Positions 16,029-24,529 of a stretch of 29,001 nt of DNA are shown here, piece by piece. This DNA is from VRUE01 sp036403515. GTDB taxonomy: Bacteria; Actinomycetota; Thermoleophilia; Solirubrobacterales; 70-9. Numbering within the stretch: the first letter of the stretch is position 1; each line of letters opens with the position of its first letter. A program made the position numbers and the translations under genes. The notes below the pieces were generated by a model, which searched no databases, was not told the DNA's origin, and saw only the letters and a list, made by a program, of their open reading frames with translations. Where the stretch lies: contig DASWQV010000103.1 of the NCBI GenBank assembly GCA_036403515.1, forward strand, positions 1-29,001. The letters are read 5' to 3'.

Positions 16029-18839
16029 ATGGCACCGAAGAGTCATTCCGCCCCGGATACTCACCTACCAAAACTGTTGCGCCTCCATACTGCGCAGGAG
16101 TTCGACGCACTCCTCGCCGAGGAGCCGTGTTTGCTCGATCCGACAGTCGCTTCTCGGCTAAGAGAGACCGAGGCGCTGCCAGGCCTTGGGCGGATATATC
16201 AAGCGCTCGCACAGCTGCTCGAGGATGCTCGGGGAGACTCCCACCGGGCTTGGGCCCGATACCAGTGCGCCGTTGAGGAGTCCCAGAGGCATGGACGTGA
16301 GCTAACTAAGCAGACCCTTGAGATTGAGAAGGCGCTGCGGGCAGGCCGTTACGAGGAGGTCCTCGAGCAGGTCGAGGAGACGTTGCCGCGGGCAGACGAA
16401 ACGGGCAACGTTGAAGTTTGTGGCGTCCTGCTCCGTCAACGAGGTCGGGCCTTGATGAAGGCTCACAGCAAGGACAGGATTGAGAGTCAAGAGGCCGGGC
16501 TGGCAGATCTAGTCGTCGCAGCCAATCTCCTGGCCGGGGACCCGATGGCTGAAGCCCTTGCGACGATGGAGTTGGGGGCGGCGTCGCTCGAACGCATCGA
16601 GTGGGACAGGACCTGGAACCTCGAGCACGGACTGGCGATGCTCCGTCTCGCGGAAGAGTTGCTTCGCGGCACCGAGTTCGAGGCAGCCTTCGACGACCAC
16701 CTGATTGATGCCCTCGTCGTTCAGGAGAGCGGCGACCTCGCCGCCCACGTGCGGGAGGCAGAGCAATTGGCGCGGAGGGCTCTCGCCGCTACTTCGCGCG
16801 GGAAGGAGGTCGACCGTTGGGCCTGGGCACAGCTCCGCCTGGGCCAGGCTCTAGAGCGCTCCGCCGAGATCGGTGAGGGAAATGGGGCGGAGGCAGAACT
16901 TGCTTTCTCCGCGATCCTCGCAGAGTCCGATCGAATCTCTCTTCCCTTCTGGCTCGGTGCGGCCAGTTCATCGCTCGGCCAGATGCTCTTGCGCGCAACG
17001 GATCACGGGCCGGACGAGGCGCTTGAGGAGCTAGTCGCATGGCTCATTCCTCCAGACGACGACACCGCTGCTAAGACGACTCTGGCAGAGGCAAGGTCCC
17101 ACTTGGAATTCGCCGTCGAGTACCTAGGGGACACTCACCCATTGGACCTGGGAACTGCGCTGGACAGCCTGGCCGAAGTGCTTCATAGGCTCGACGAAAT
17201 CGACGATGCAATCTCGCGCAATCGGGAAGCGCTGGAGATTTTGCGCCCACGTACATACCCAGAACAGTGCCGACCCTGCGGCGAGAGGCTCGGACGAATG
17301 CTGGCCGAACGCGCGGACTGGCAGGGGGCGGCCACAGCTTTCGAACTTGCGGTTGAAGCAATCGAAATCCTTTACCACCGGCGCAAAGACCCCGCCGGTC
17401 GCGACCTAGAGGCGCGGAAGTCGGTCAGCCTGGGACGTTGGGCAGCGTTTGCGATAGCCAAGAATGGCGACCCCGCGAATGCTGCCTTGGTCTTGGAGCG
17501 CGGGCGAAACAGGGAGCTTCGACGTCGGCTTGAGGCGGAAGGTGAGATTGAGGAGCTGCCTGGGCTCGAAATCTTCGATAAGGCTCTGTCCGATGACTTC
17601 TCCTTGATCTACGTGGACCCGACCCCTTTCGGCACGATGCTCTTGCGCGGGACTCGAGCGCAGGACGACACCCGATTTGACGCGATCTTCCTCGACGGAC
17701 CGACGGGCATGGAGGTATATCGGCACTTTTTTCTTGGCGATGCCGCGGAGGCCACTGACCCGAAGGAAGTCTTGGAAAGCGGTGCCTCATACCTCCTCGG
17801 CATCTCACTGTTCGAAGAGGATCCGCTGACAAGCGAACAGGAGCGCGAACAGCTCGAAGAAAAGCGTGTACGCCAGCTCCGTGACGGGCTCGACGAGATC
17901 GTTCCATGGCTTGGCGAGGCAATCGCCAAAGCTATTGCCGAGGCCGCATCGGATGTCGGAGCGGAAGGTGTGACTCTCGTTCCCTGCGGGATCGTCGCAC
18001 TCGCGCCGCTTCATGCAGCCGAGTGGTCAGAGGAAGGTGGTACTCGCTGCCTGCTCGACGCCTTCCCGGTGCGCTACGCACCATCGGCGCTGTTGCTCGG
18101 GCTTGCAATCTCTCGTGCCAGGGAGCGGGACGAGGATGAGTCCCACTTGGTCGCCCTGGCCGACCCTTGTGGAGATCTCGAAGCTTCGGTTCCAGAGATG
18201 GAGGCAATTGCAGCTCGGTTCCACCCCGACCGCAGCACCTTCGCCAGCGGGGGAGAGGCGACTACAGACTTCCTGCGCGAACACCTCAGTGAGGCCACCC
18301 ATGTTCACTTGGCCGGTCACGCTCAAGCGTCACTCAACACTCAGCAGACGGGCGTCCAACTCGCTGACCGCTTTCTCCCCGCCCTCGACTTCGACGAATT
18401 GGGAGAAGTACGGGCACGCCTGATTGTGGTGTCAGCCTGCCAAGGAGCGACCCAGGAGACGGCCTTCCGCCCAGATGAGTCCTTCTCCGTCAGCACGGCC
18501 CTCCTTGAGCGTGGCGCCGCCTGCGCTATTGCAGCTCTGTGGCCGGTTGACGACCGCGCGACTGCTCTCCTCATGGCCCGCTTTTACGAGGAGATGATCG
18601 ATCAGCGCGTGTCACCGGCAGTCGCCCTGGGGCGTGCCCAGATTTGGATGCGTGGCTTGTCGGAGCAGGATGTCTCTAAGTTCCTCACTGCCTACCCATC
18701 CCTCGAGGCCGTCCTTCGGCGACAGGCCGCGAACGGCATAGAGAAGAGGCGTGGGACGGGAGGAGCGAAGCTTCAGGCCCTAACCCGGCCCTACTCTCAC
18801 CCCGACTTCTGGGCAGCCTTTGTAGCAGTCGGGGTGTGA
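16029..18839 (+). CDS. Large helical-repeat (TPR-like)-CHAT protease protein
   Basis: A 936-aa predicted cysteine protease. The N-terminal about 480 residues are helical-repeat, TPR-like (for example ALRAGRYEEVLEQVEETLPR, LAEVLHRLDEIDDAISRNRE, AATAFELAVEAIEILYHRR). The C-terminal about 320 residues form a CHAT domain, the caspase-like fold. The catalytic histidine H764 is in HVHLAGHAQAS and the cysteine C804 in LIVVSACQGATQE. The block AALWPVDDRATALLMARFYE follows, as in intact CHAT proteins, so the dyad looks functional. CHAT proteins with helical-repeat sensors act as induced proteases in bacterial immunity and in caspase-like cleavage systems. ATG 16029 is the first possible start; no ribosome site is clear. 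The next gene, 47 bp downstream on the same strand, encodes a membrane-anchored partner. No signal peptide is seen. Confidence 0.85.
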   Translation: MAPKSHSAPDTHLPKLLRLHTAQEFDALLAEEPCLLDPTVASRLRETEALPGLGRIYQALAQLLEDARGDSHRAWARYQCAVEESQRHGRELTKQTLEIEKALRAGRYEEVLEQVEETLPRADETGNVEVCGVLLRQRGRALMKAHSKDRIESQEAGLADLVVAANLLAGDPMAEALATMELGAASLERIEWDRTWNLEHGLAMLRLAEELLRGTEFEAAFDDHLIDALVVQESGDLAAHVREAEQLARRALAATSRGKEVDRWAWAQLRLGQALERSAEIGEGNGAEAELAFSAILAESDRISLPFWLGAASSSLGQMLLRATDHGPDEALEELVAWLIPPDDDTAAKTTLAEARSHLEFAVEYLGDTHPLDLGTALDSLAEVLHRLDEIDDAISRNREALEILRPRTYPEQCRPCGERLGRMLAERADWQGAATAFELAVEAIEILYHRRKDPAGRDLEARKSVSLGRWAAFAIAKNGDPANAALVLERGRNRELRRRLEAEGEIEELPGLEIFDKALSDDFSLIYVDPTPFGTMLLRGTRAQDDTRFDAIFLDGPTGMEVYRHFFLGDAAEATDPKEVLESGASYLLGISLFEEDPLTSEQEREQLEEKRVRQLRDGLDEIVPWLGEAIAKAIAEAASDVGAEGVTLVPCGIVALAPLHAAEWSEEGGTRCLLDAFPVRYAPSALLLGLAISRARERDEDESHLVALADPCGDLEASVPEMEAIAARFHPDRSTFASGGEATTDFLREHLSEATHVHLAGHAQASLNTQQTGVQLADRFLPALDFDELGEVRARLIVVSACQGATQETAFRPDESFSVSTALLERGAACAIAALWPVDDRATALLMARFYEEMIDQRVSPAVALGRAQIWMRGLSEQDVSKFLTAYPSLEAVLRRQAANGIEKRRGTGGAKLQALTRPYSHPDFWAAFVAVGV

Positions 18840-18886
18840 GGCTTGGGCGACAATGCGGTGTCCGCATCTCTCGGGAGACTGGCCCC

Positions 18887-19432
18887 ATGTCTTCAGACTT
18901 GCTGATCGGACTCGCCGGCGGAGCCATCGGTGCTGTAGTCGCAGGAGCGTTCGTCCAAGCCGGTCGCGCCTGGCTCGCTTGGGGAGAGGTAACGCTGCAC
19001 GACTTCGAAGCCTCAGAGCGGAATCGACGGCTGCGAATTTGGGTTGACGATCGAACTCGAGAGTTGGCTCAAGAGATCAGCGGCATAAGCAACCGGCTCG
19101 CCTCTGACGGGCTGCTCTACAGCGGAGCCCATGGCGCCGCTGTCACCGGGGCGAAGGCAAAGGCTCTGCATCAGTACAGAGATGAGGAGGAAGCCACCAC
19201 GATCGACCTGATGACGCTGCGAGCAAGTGAGGGAGCATGGCACTCTTTCTGGCGCGTGCTGCGACGGCGTGGCGCGCCAACCCTGACTGCCGGTGCGGAA
19301 GTCGAACCCTTCCTGGACCGCTGGCGGGAGCCGGTCTCGCGTCATGGCAGTGACGCGGTTACTCCACTTGACCGCACCCGGCGGACTTTCGACGATGCAC
19401 TAGCTGAACTGCCTCGGCTTGACCTGATCTAG
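18887..19432 (+). CDS. Membrane-anchored partner of the CHAT gene, unknown function
   Basis: A 181-aa protein from ATG 18887, preceded by GGGAG 8 bases upstream, a good ribosome site (an earlier GTG/TTG start at 18836 would overlap the CHAT gene). A glycine-rich N-terminal membrane helix (LLIGLAGGAIGAVVAGAFVQ) is followed by helical cytoplasmic sequence (WVDDRTRELAQEISGISNRL, then SGAHGAAVTGAKAKALHQYR). I recognise no domain. Its position right after a CHAT protease gene makes it a candidate substrate or effector. It is not gasdermin-like as far as I can tell. Its stop overlaps the converging gene's stop by three bases. Confidence 0.65.
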   Translation: MSSDLLIGLAGGAIGAVVAGAFVQAGRAWLAWGEVTLHDFEASERNRRLRIWVDDRTRELAQEISGISNRLASDGLLYSGAHGAAVTGAKAKALHQYRDEEEATTIDLMTLRASEGAWHSFWRVLRRRGAPTLTAGAEVEPFLDRWREPVSRHGSDAVTPLDRTRRTFDDALAELPRLDLI

Positions 19433-19653
19433 CCTTTAGGAAGGCGAACGATTTCGGGCAGGCCCATGCCTCCGGGGAAATACATATCAAGGGTTCCTCG
19501 ACGCTTGAGCTCTTGGAAGGCCCAGTAGATCTCGTTCTCGGGTCGCTCGATCTCACCCGCCGCGTCCTTGCCCTCAATTTCCCCGGTCTTGCTAGCGCTT
19601 ATCAGCCTCAGAGAAACCCCGGCAACCTCGTCTACGAGATCAGCGTCTGGCAT
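19429..19653 (-). CDS. Small winged-helix-like protein
   Basis: A 74-aa protein whose ATG (19653) overlaps the upstream stop as TGATG, so it is translationally coupled. The C-terminal half (ENEIYWAFQELKRRGTLDMY, then FPGGMGLPEIVRL) has the helix-wing look of a winged-helix domain, similar to its upstream neighbour. It may form a heterodimer with it. No family is recognised. Confidence 0.6.
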   Translation of the reverse strand: MPDADLVDEVAGVSLRLISASKTGEIEGKDAAGEIERPENEIYWAFQELKRRGTLDMYFPGGMGLPEIVRLPKG

Positions 19654-19916
19654 CAGATGGACGCCACGTCAGATATCTCACCGAGAAGAGAACGCTTAAC
19701 TCCATGCCCATTGGGCGTCAGCTTCCAGTGGCCCGGCTGGAACTCCTCGACATAACCCTTGAGTTGTAGATCCTCAAGGGCAGCTTCGACCTCATCGGTA
19801 GACAACTCCACGCCGCGGGTCAACTCGATCCGGATCTCCTCGACGGAATCTTTAGGCCACTCGTGCAAGAGGGAGCTAAAGACTCGACGCTCGGCTCCCT
19901 GCAATGGCGTTGCCAT
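19653..19916 (-). CDS. Small winged-helix protein
   Basis: An 87-aa protein with a winged-helix fold: helices ERRVFSSLLHEW and VEAALEDLQLKGYVEEF, then the wing PGHWKLTPNGHGVKRSLL. Such short proteins usually regulate transcription. It lies 68 bp after the DUF4209-like gene on the same strand, and 1 base overlaps the next small gene. It may regulate the HEPN-like operon, or all four may be one operon. Confidence 0.65.
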   Translation of the reverse strand: MATPLQGAERRVFSSLLHEWPKDSVEEIRIELTRGVELSTDEVEAALEDLQLKGYVEEFQPGHWKLTPNGHGVKRSLLGEISDVASI

Positions 19917-19984
19917 GTCTCGACAGTAGCGAGCCCCCCCGGCGTCTGTTCAGGGTTTGTCAGTAGTTCAGGAGCAATGACCGA

Positions 19985-21715
19985 TCAATCTTGACTTGGA
20001 TCTGGCCGCTTTGACTGCGCCAGCATCGCCAGATGGCAAGCCACATGAATCATCAGGGCAGCATCATCGACACCGACTTCGGATCGGAGACCATGCGCGA
20101 TGACGTTGCGAAGGTTGAGGCCAAGCGGATCCGCCAAGAGGCTCGTGAAGTAGGCGTGCCAGCCAGGGGTGGCCAAGTGACCTTTCAACCCATCGAGAAT
20201 CTCGCCCAGCCCGCGTACTCGGCCCGGTCGATTGGCGACCGGCTCGCGAACGATCGGCAATCCCACCAACCGTGCCATCTCGCGAATCACCGCCTCCAAG
20301 CGGGGCGCGAGTATGTGTGCGCTTTGATCGACTTTGTGGTCCCACCAAAGCTCGAGGGCTTCCGCGATGCGCTCGGCGTTTGAGGCGTCGATCAGCTCAG
20401 TTGAAAAGAACTCAGTCAGCTCCTCGTGGCCAGGCCGACCACATTCGCTCTCGATTCTCTGCAGGATCTGCATCGCGAACATTCCCCAAAGGCGCATCGC
20501 AAACATTCGTTGCTGAGCACGTGCAGCGCGACGGTGCGAAGCCTCGTCAGAAGCTTCGAAGATTGGGATCCCCGTATCAGGATCGAGCACCATCTTCGTA
20601 ACCAGAAACTGGAATGGGTGATCCTGCATTTGTTTCGATACGTCTTCATCTAGCTTCTCCGGCTCCCCTCCCGGCGGCCCATGCAAGGCAAATCGCTGCA
20701 AACTCTTGCGCCAGTCCTCCGGGTAAACAAAAGAGCTGACGTAGCGCTCGATTTCCTCGCTGGACACCTGAATCTCTGAGGAGATCGCCTTGAGGCCGAG
20801 ATCCTCCTCGGCGATTTGGGCCAGCTCAACGCGCATCTTCTCGGCCTCGGCCGTAAGGCCATGGGTCCGAGCAAGATCCAGCGCGTTCCGCAAGAAGCTG
20901 AGTCGCAAGATCCCGTCAGCGTCTGCGGCCCGTTTTCGCCAGATCTGTACCTGACGTTGCCGCAGTTCTCGGCGCTCATCAGGCGGGACCAACTGCGTAC
21001 GCAGATCGATTGCGGTATCGAGCTGGAAGGTGTCTTGGCCATAGCGCTCTTCACAAAGACCGATCAGCTCGCCGAGATCCTCTGGCCGCATTGACCCAGG
21101 CAAATCGACAAGAGCACGAAGCAGCGTGAATGGGATGCCTGGACGCTCCTCCTCAACTGCCATCTCCTCCCGAATCAAAGACCCCATGCGCGCGATCACC
21201 TGCTGGGCCAGTTGCTGATCGGAGAGCCGCTGAGAGAGCTCCAGTGCCCGAACCAGACCATCGGTCGACTCCATTGGCTCCCAATCCTCGGCCTCGCTGA
21301 GCTCTACCAGCGCCTCAACCGCCGAGCGCGCCTTCAAGTCTGGCCGCGGCTCAACGTGAGCCTCCCAGAGCAGATCTCCGAGCCGAGCACGCGATCTCGG
21401 CTCGGAGATGGCCTCATAGGCTTCCGCCCACACCTCGGTGGTTCCCTCGGGCACTTCTGCCAACTTCGGCGGGATTCGGCCCTCCTCACCAAACTCCATC
21501 ATCGCCCCGAAAGCAGACCCCTCCCGCTCGCGGCGCTCCACCTCCTCTGGACCGAGGAGATCGAAGGCGAAAGCCCAGATCAGTGGCCGGTACCGCTCCT
21601 CCGCCCCTTTGGGAACCAGCGGCAGGAGAGCGCTGTAAACCGAAAACCACGAGCTCGCCCCCGTGAGCGCCTGCTCCAGGTGATCCCACATCTCCTGGTC
21701 AACATGGAGCGTCAA
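19985..21715 (-). CDS. DUF4209-like protein with C-terminal RNxxxHG (HEPN-like) motif
   Basis: A 576-aa mostly helical protein. The start is set at TTG 21715, which overlaps the upstream stop (TTGA); the longer frame to 21805 would overlap the neighbour by about 90 bases. The C-terminal segment LNLRNVIAHGL (R536, H541) carries RNxxxHG, the hallmark of DUF4209 and of HEPN-type R-x4-H RNase active sites. The region before it (HLATPGWHAYFTSLLADPLG) and after it (VGVDDAALMIHVACHLAMLA) is also typical. The N-terminal 450 residues are helical, without a recognised domain. With the AbiJ-like gene upstream, an abortive-infection RNase is a reasonable inference. Confidence 0.7.
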   Translation of the reverse strand: MTLHVDQEMWDHLEQALTGASSWFSVYSALLPLVPKGAEERYRPLIWAFAFDLLGPEEVERREREGSAFGAMMEFGEEGRIPPKLAEVPEGTTEVWAEAYEAISEPRSRARLGDLLWEAHVEPRPDLKARSAVEALVELSEAEDWEPMESTDGLVRALELSQRLSDQQLAQQVIARMGSLIREEMAVEEERPGIPFTLLRALVDLPGSMRPEDLGELIGLCEERYGQDTFQLDTAIDLRTQLVPPDERRELRQRQVQIWRKRAADADGILRLSFLRNALDLARTHGLTAEAEKMRVELAQIAEEDLGLKAISSEIQVSSEEIERYVSSFVYPEDWRKSLQRFALHGPPGGEPEKLDEDVSKQMQDHPFQFLVTKMVLDPDTGIPIFEASDEASHRRAARAQQRMFAMRLWGMFAMQILQRIESECGRPGHEELTEFFSTELIDASNAERIAEALELWWDHKVDQSAHILAPRLEAVIREMARLVGLPIVREPVANRPGRVRGLGEILDGLKGHLATPGWHAYFTSLLADPLGLNLRNVIAHGLRSEVGVDDAALMIHVACHLAMLAQSKRPDPSQD

Positions 21716-22629
21716 GCTTCCGATTCGTTTGACGGCCGAGAGTCCGCGACCGACCGCACACGCAGAACGGCGTGGATCGTGGCGAGGTAGACGTAGAAGG
21801 CCCATCGGAGCCAGATGATGCGGTCATAGTCTCCGCGCTGCTCGCGGTTGTTGTGTCGGATTGCGAAGCCATTGGCAACATTGAAAAGCGCCTTCTCATC
21901 GGCGGTCAGCATTGACTCCTTGACATCAGCTCGGATCGCCTCGAGCACGTCGGCAAGGTCGCGGACGGCATGACGACGATCATCGATCGTCGCGCCCCTG
22001 GCGCGGAACTCACTCACGGCAGCATCGATCTTTAACGTAACGAGATCATGTTCCGTCCCCTCTGGGACCGGCGCATCGAGAAGTTGGTCAAATTCGGGGG
22101 CTCCGCTCTCAACAACCTGGCCATGCCCGTCGAGCTTGTAGGGCGGATCGTTGAGCATCAGAACTACATTGAGCTCCTGGCGATAATCCGCCTGGCCTTC
22201 CGTGCGGTTGAAGGTGGTGTAGTGCCAGCCACAGTCGTTGTACGTGTGATGGCGACCGTCGACTCCCTTTGAGACGAGGTCATGAAGAACCTCGACAACA
22301 TCGAACAGCGTGTCTGCGTCCCAGTCCTCGTAGTAGGGAAGTGAAGAGTCTCCACCGCCCCAAGTTGGCGCTTGCGACCAATACGGCCAGATGTTTTCCC
22401 GCATGATTACGCGCTCAAAGTAAGAATCCGGATTCCAGCCGAGCGTGCCGGCGCTGTCCCCGTCTACGCACTCAATGCCGAGAGCCTCCTGGAAGTAGCC
22501 ACGCTCTCGAAGGCTGTCGAAGGCAGAGATCACGAGCTTCCGCAGCTTCTCGAACGGCAGGGGCTCGACCTTCGGGCCTCGCCCCTGTCGCTCGGAGAAA
22601 TATCGGCGTGGTTCCGGGATATCAGACAT
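21712..22629 (-). CDS. AbiJ-like HEPN-family candidate
   Basis: A 305-aa protein from ATG 22629. The C-terminal 90 residues are helical with the block FNVANGFAIRHNNREQRGDY (R258, H259, N260, N261), then IIWLRWAFYVYLATIHAVL. This resembles the C-terminus of AbiJ-like HEPN proteins that occur in abortive-infection operons, though the R/H spacing is not the standard R-x4-6-H. The N-terminal part (GIECVDGDSAGTLGWN, then WDADTLFDVVEVLHDLVSKG and RQELNVVLMLNDPPYKLDG) is a separate domain of unknown role. It is the first gene of the minus-strand cluster, with its end coupled to the DUF4209-like gene. Its family call is tentative. Confidence 0.5.
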   Translation of the reverse strand: MSDIPEPRRYFSERQGRGPKVEPLPFEKLRKLVISAFDSLRERGYFQEALGIECVDGDSAGTLGWNPDSYFERVIMRENIWPYWSQAPTWGGGDSSLPYYEDWDADTLFDVVEVLHDLVSKGVDGRHHTYNDCGWHYTTFNRTEGQADYRQELNVVLMLNDPPYKLDGHGQVVESGAPEFDQLLDAPVPEGTEHDLVTLKIDAAVSEFRARGATIDDRRHAVRDLADVLEAIRADVKESMLTADEKALFNVANGFAIRHNNREQRGDYDRIIWLRWAFYVYLATIHAVLRVRSVADSRPSNESEA

Positions 22630-22824
22630 GGAGTTGACGATAATCGCGGCCGCGGCGGGCCTAGACCTCGGAGAATGCAGTCCGAGCGTCGATCACAGCG
22701 AATGCCGACAGATCCCGTAGAAGGCCGGTCCACGGCTCTACGTTCGCCAGGGCGTAGGCCGCTCGGCTCCCCTTTGCCACCAGTCCGAGACTGCTTGGCG
22801 GGTCGACGTGCCGTGTTCGCGCAG

Positions 22825-23206
22825 TGGGCCTCCCGTCGGCGAAGGAAATCTCGGCTTCACGATGACTCTGTGCCAATGCCCAGCGCTCCGAACCGGACGC
22901 CCAACAGAGCAATCGGAAGCCTGAAGCTCACCGAGCATTTGGTTTGCCCGCCGGGGCGGCGAATTTGGCTCTGCAGTGCGACGACTTGGCGTCAAGCATC
23001 GAATTGGGGACCACACGATTCAGGCCTTGTGGAACCAAAGTTCGAAGCCCGCGTCATTCCGCGGGAACCCGTCTGTGAAGCCAAATACGCTCGAAAGCGA
23101 GCAACAATTTCGACCTCAGATGCCGCCAGAAAGTCTCGTGAATGGGCGACGATTGGGCGACGAGAGCCCAAACGAGAACTAAAAGACCCGCAATAAGCGA
23201 GTTCGG
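22825..23206. repeat. Diverged repeat copy 2, inside the tRNA-Phe end of the island
   Basis: See 5272-5457 for the partner. The 22825-22940 half and the 23150-23206 half each resemble the first copy; the middle (about 22945-23150) is extra. A hairpin (TTGGGC...GCCCAA, about 23155-23173) lies in the second half. In 22630-23237 I find no convincing gene; an 83-codon minus frame at 22661-22912 has no family signal. Confidence 0.6.
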
Positions 23207-23237
23207 AAATAACCGCAATTGCAGGGAGAAAGTTGAA

Positions 23238-23310
23238 TGGCGAGGGTGGGAATCGAACCCACGACACCACGATTTTCAGTCGTGTGCTCTACCAACTGAG
23301 CTACCTCGCC
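23238..23310 (-). tRNA. tRNA-Phe (GAA)
   Basis: A 73-base tRNA on the minus strand: GGCGAGG acceptor, D-arm GCTCAGTTGGTAGAGC, anticodon stem CACGA/TCGTG with loop CTGAAAA (anticodon GAA), variable GTGTC, T-arm GTGGGTTCGATTCCCAC, acceptor CCTCGCC and discriminator A. CCA is not encoded. All stems pair. Its 3' part is the 43-bp repeat present at 14426-14468, so it is the island's insertion target. Confidence 0.97.
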
Positions 23311-23382
23311 TGGCACGCCCATGGAGCTGCGCAGAGCGAAGGCTAGCGACCGGGAGGCAACGGGGCTGCTTGCATTCGGCCG

Positions 23383-24510
23383 ATGAGATGGCTGTGGAGA
23401 GCGGTGGGATTGGTGGCGCTTCTCGCGATTGCTGCCGCGCTTGCCTCGGGAGGCTCGGAGGCCGACTCGGTCCGGCAGCGCTATCTGCCTGACGCCAACG
23501 CGCTGTGGACGATGGCCCACTTCGGCAGCTCGCGCCAGGTGACGGTCCGCTCGCTCGGCGATCCCGACCTGCTCCGTGCGCAACCTGAGTGGCTTGCGGC
23601 GGCCCGGCCGCTGGGGGCCGGCGCCCCGCGGTGGGCGCGACGGATGTACATCCGCTCGCTGCTCGTCCTGCACGCCCTCACCTACCAGCGCAGCGGAGCG
23701 GTTCTCGCCGGCGCGCGTGAGGGCTGGGCCTACGTCTGGCCCCGTGACGCCAGCACGGTCGCGATCGCGCTTGCGGCGGCGGGCTACCGTGGCGAGGCGA
23801 AGCGCATCGTGCACTTCCTCCACAGGCTCGATCTCGGCGCCGCCGCTCGATTCCACCGCAATGGCACGCCCGTCGAGGGACGTGCCGCCCAGGGCGACGC
23901 AACCGGATGGCTCGCGGCGGCCGCTCGCGCCGCGGGGTTGCCGAGCGCCGCAGAAAGGCGGCCGTGGCGGGGACTGGCCGACTACCAAGAGAACGGCAGC
24001 GGCGATCTCCTCGCCGACGCGATCGCGTCGGGCGCGCCGCAGATCCGCGAGCTGTTCGAGACGCCAGCGAGGATGCTGTCGCGGCGCGCGGGCGATCCAG
24101 CTTCGGGCCTCGATTCCGCCGCCGCCTGGGCGGTGCGGCCCTTCCCGCACCCTGCGCTCTATCCGCCCGCCCGTCGCACTCTGCTGCGGCTGGCGGCGAC
24201 GAGTGGTCGCTTCGGCATCGTCCCGTCCGAAGGCTGGGACGGCGGCGTCGATCCGTGGACGGCGCCCACGGCGTGGACGGCCTGGAGCCTTGCCGCGCTT
24301 GGCGAGCGCTCAGCCGCCCTACGGCTGATGGGCGAGCTGCGCCGTGCGGCAACGCCGGCCGGAATGCTTCCCGAGCGGGTCAACGCCCGCACCGGCATCC
24401 CCACTTCGACCACTCCCCTCGCCTGGTCGCACGCCTTCGCGATCCTTGCCATACGGCAGCTCTGGCCGCAAGGAGAAACCGGCTCCTCAAACTCCCTCGA
24501 CAGGGAGTGA
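23383..24510 (+). CDS. GH15-like (glucoamylase-fold) exported protein
   Basis: A 375-aa protein from ATG 23383 with an N-terminal hydrophobic segment (LVALLAIAAALASGG) that could be a signal peptide or anchor. The (alpha/alpha)6-barrel GH15 signature is present: GAREGWAYVWPRDASTVAIA at residues 110-129 and, near the C-terminus, STTPLAWSHAFAILAIRQLW. It would hydrolyse or bind a glucan or trehalose-like sugar outside the membrane. It is shorter than many GH15 enzymes (600 residues or more) and I cannot place both catalytic glutamates with certainty. It converges on the methyltransferase gene, with 19 bp between stops. It marks the return to chromosomal backbone. Confidence 0.8.
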   Translation: MRWLWRAVGLVALLAIAAALASGGSEADSVRQRYLPDANALWTMAHFGSSRQVTVRSLGDPDLLRAQPEWLAAARPLGAGAPRWARRMYIRSLLVLHALTYQRSGAVLAGAREGWAYVWPRDASTVAIALAAAGYRGEAKRIVHFLHRLDLGAAARFHRNGTPVEGRAAQGDATGWLAAAARAAGLPSAAERRPWRGLADYQENGSGDLLADAIASGAPQIRELFETPARMLSRRAGDPASGLDSAAAWAVRPFPHPALYPPARRTLLRLAATSGRFGIVPSEGWDGGVDPWTAPTAWTAWSLAALGERSAALRLMGELRRAATPAGMLPERVNARTGIPTSTTPLAWSHAFAILAIRQLWPQGETGSSNSLDRE

Positions 24511-24529
24511 GTATTGGCTGGCCCGTGCC

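Noticed and set aside
18887..19432. Bacterial gasdermin as the CHAT partner
   Set aside because: The protein has an N-terminal membrane helix, is too short and has no recognisable gasdermin features.
22661..22912. An 83-codon minus-strand frame in the gap before tRNA-Phe
   Set aside because: No family signal, and it overlaps the repeat copy at 22825 whose partner does not preserve the frame.
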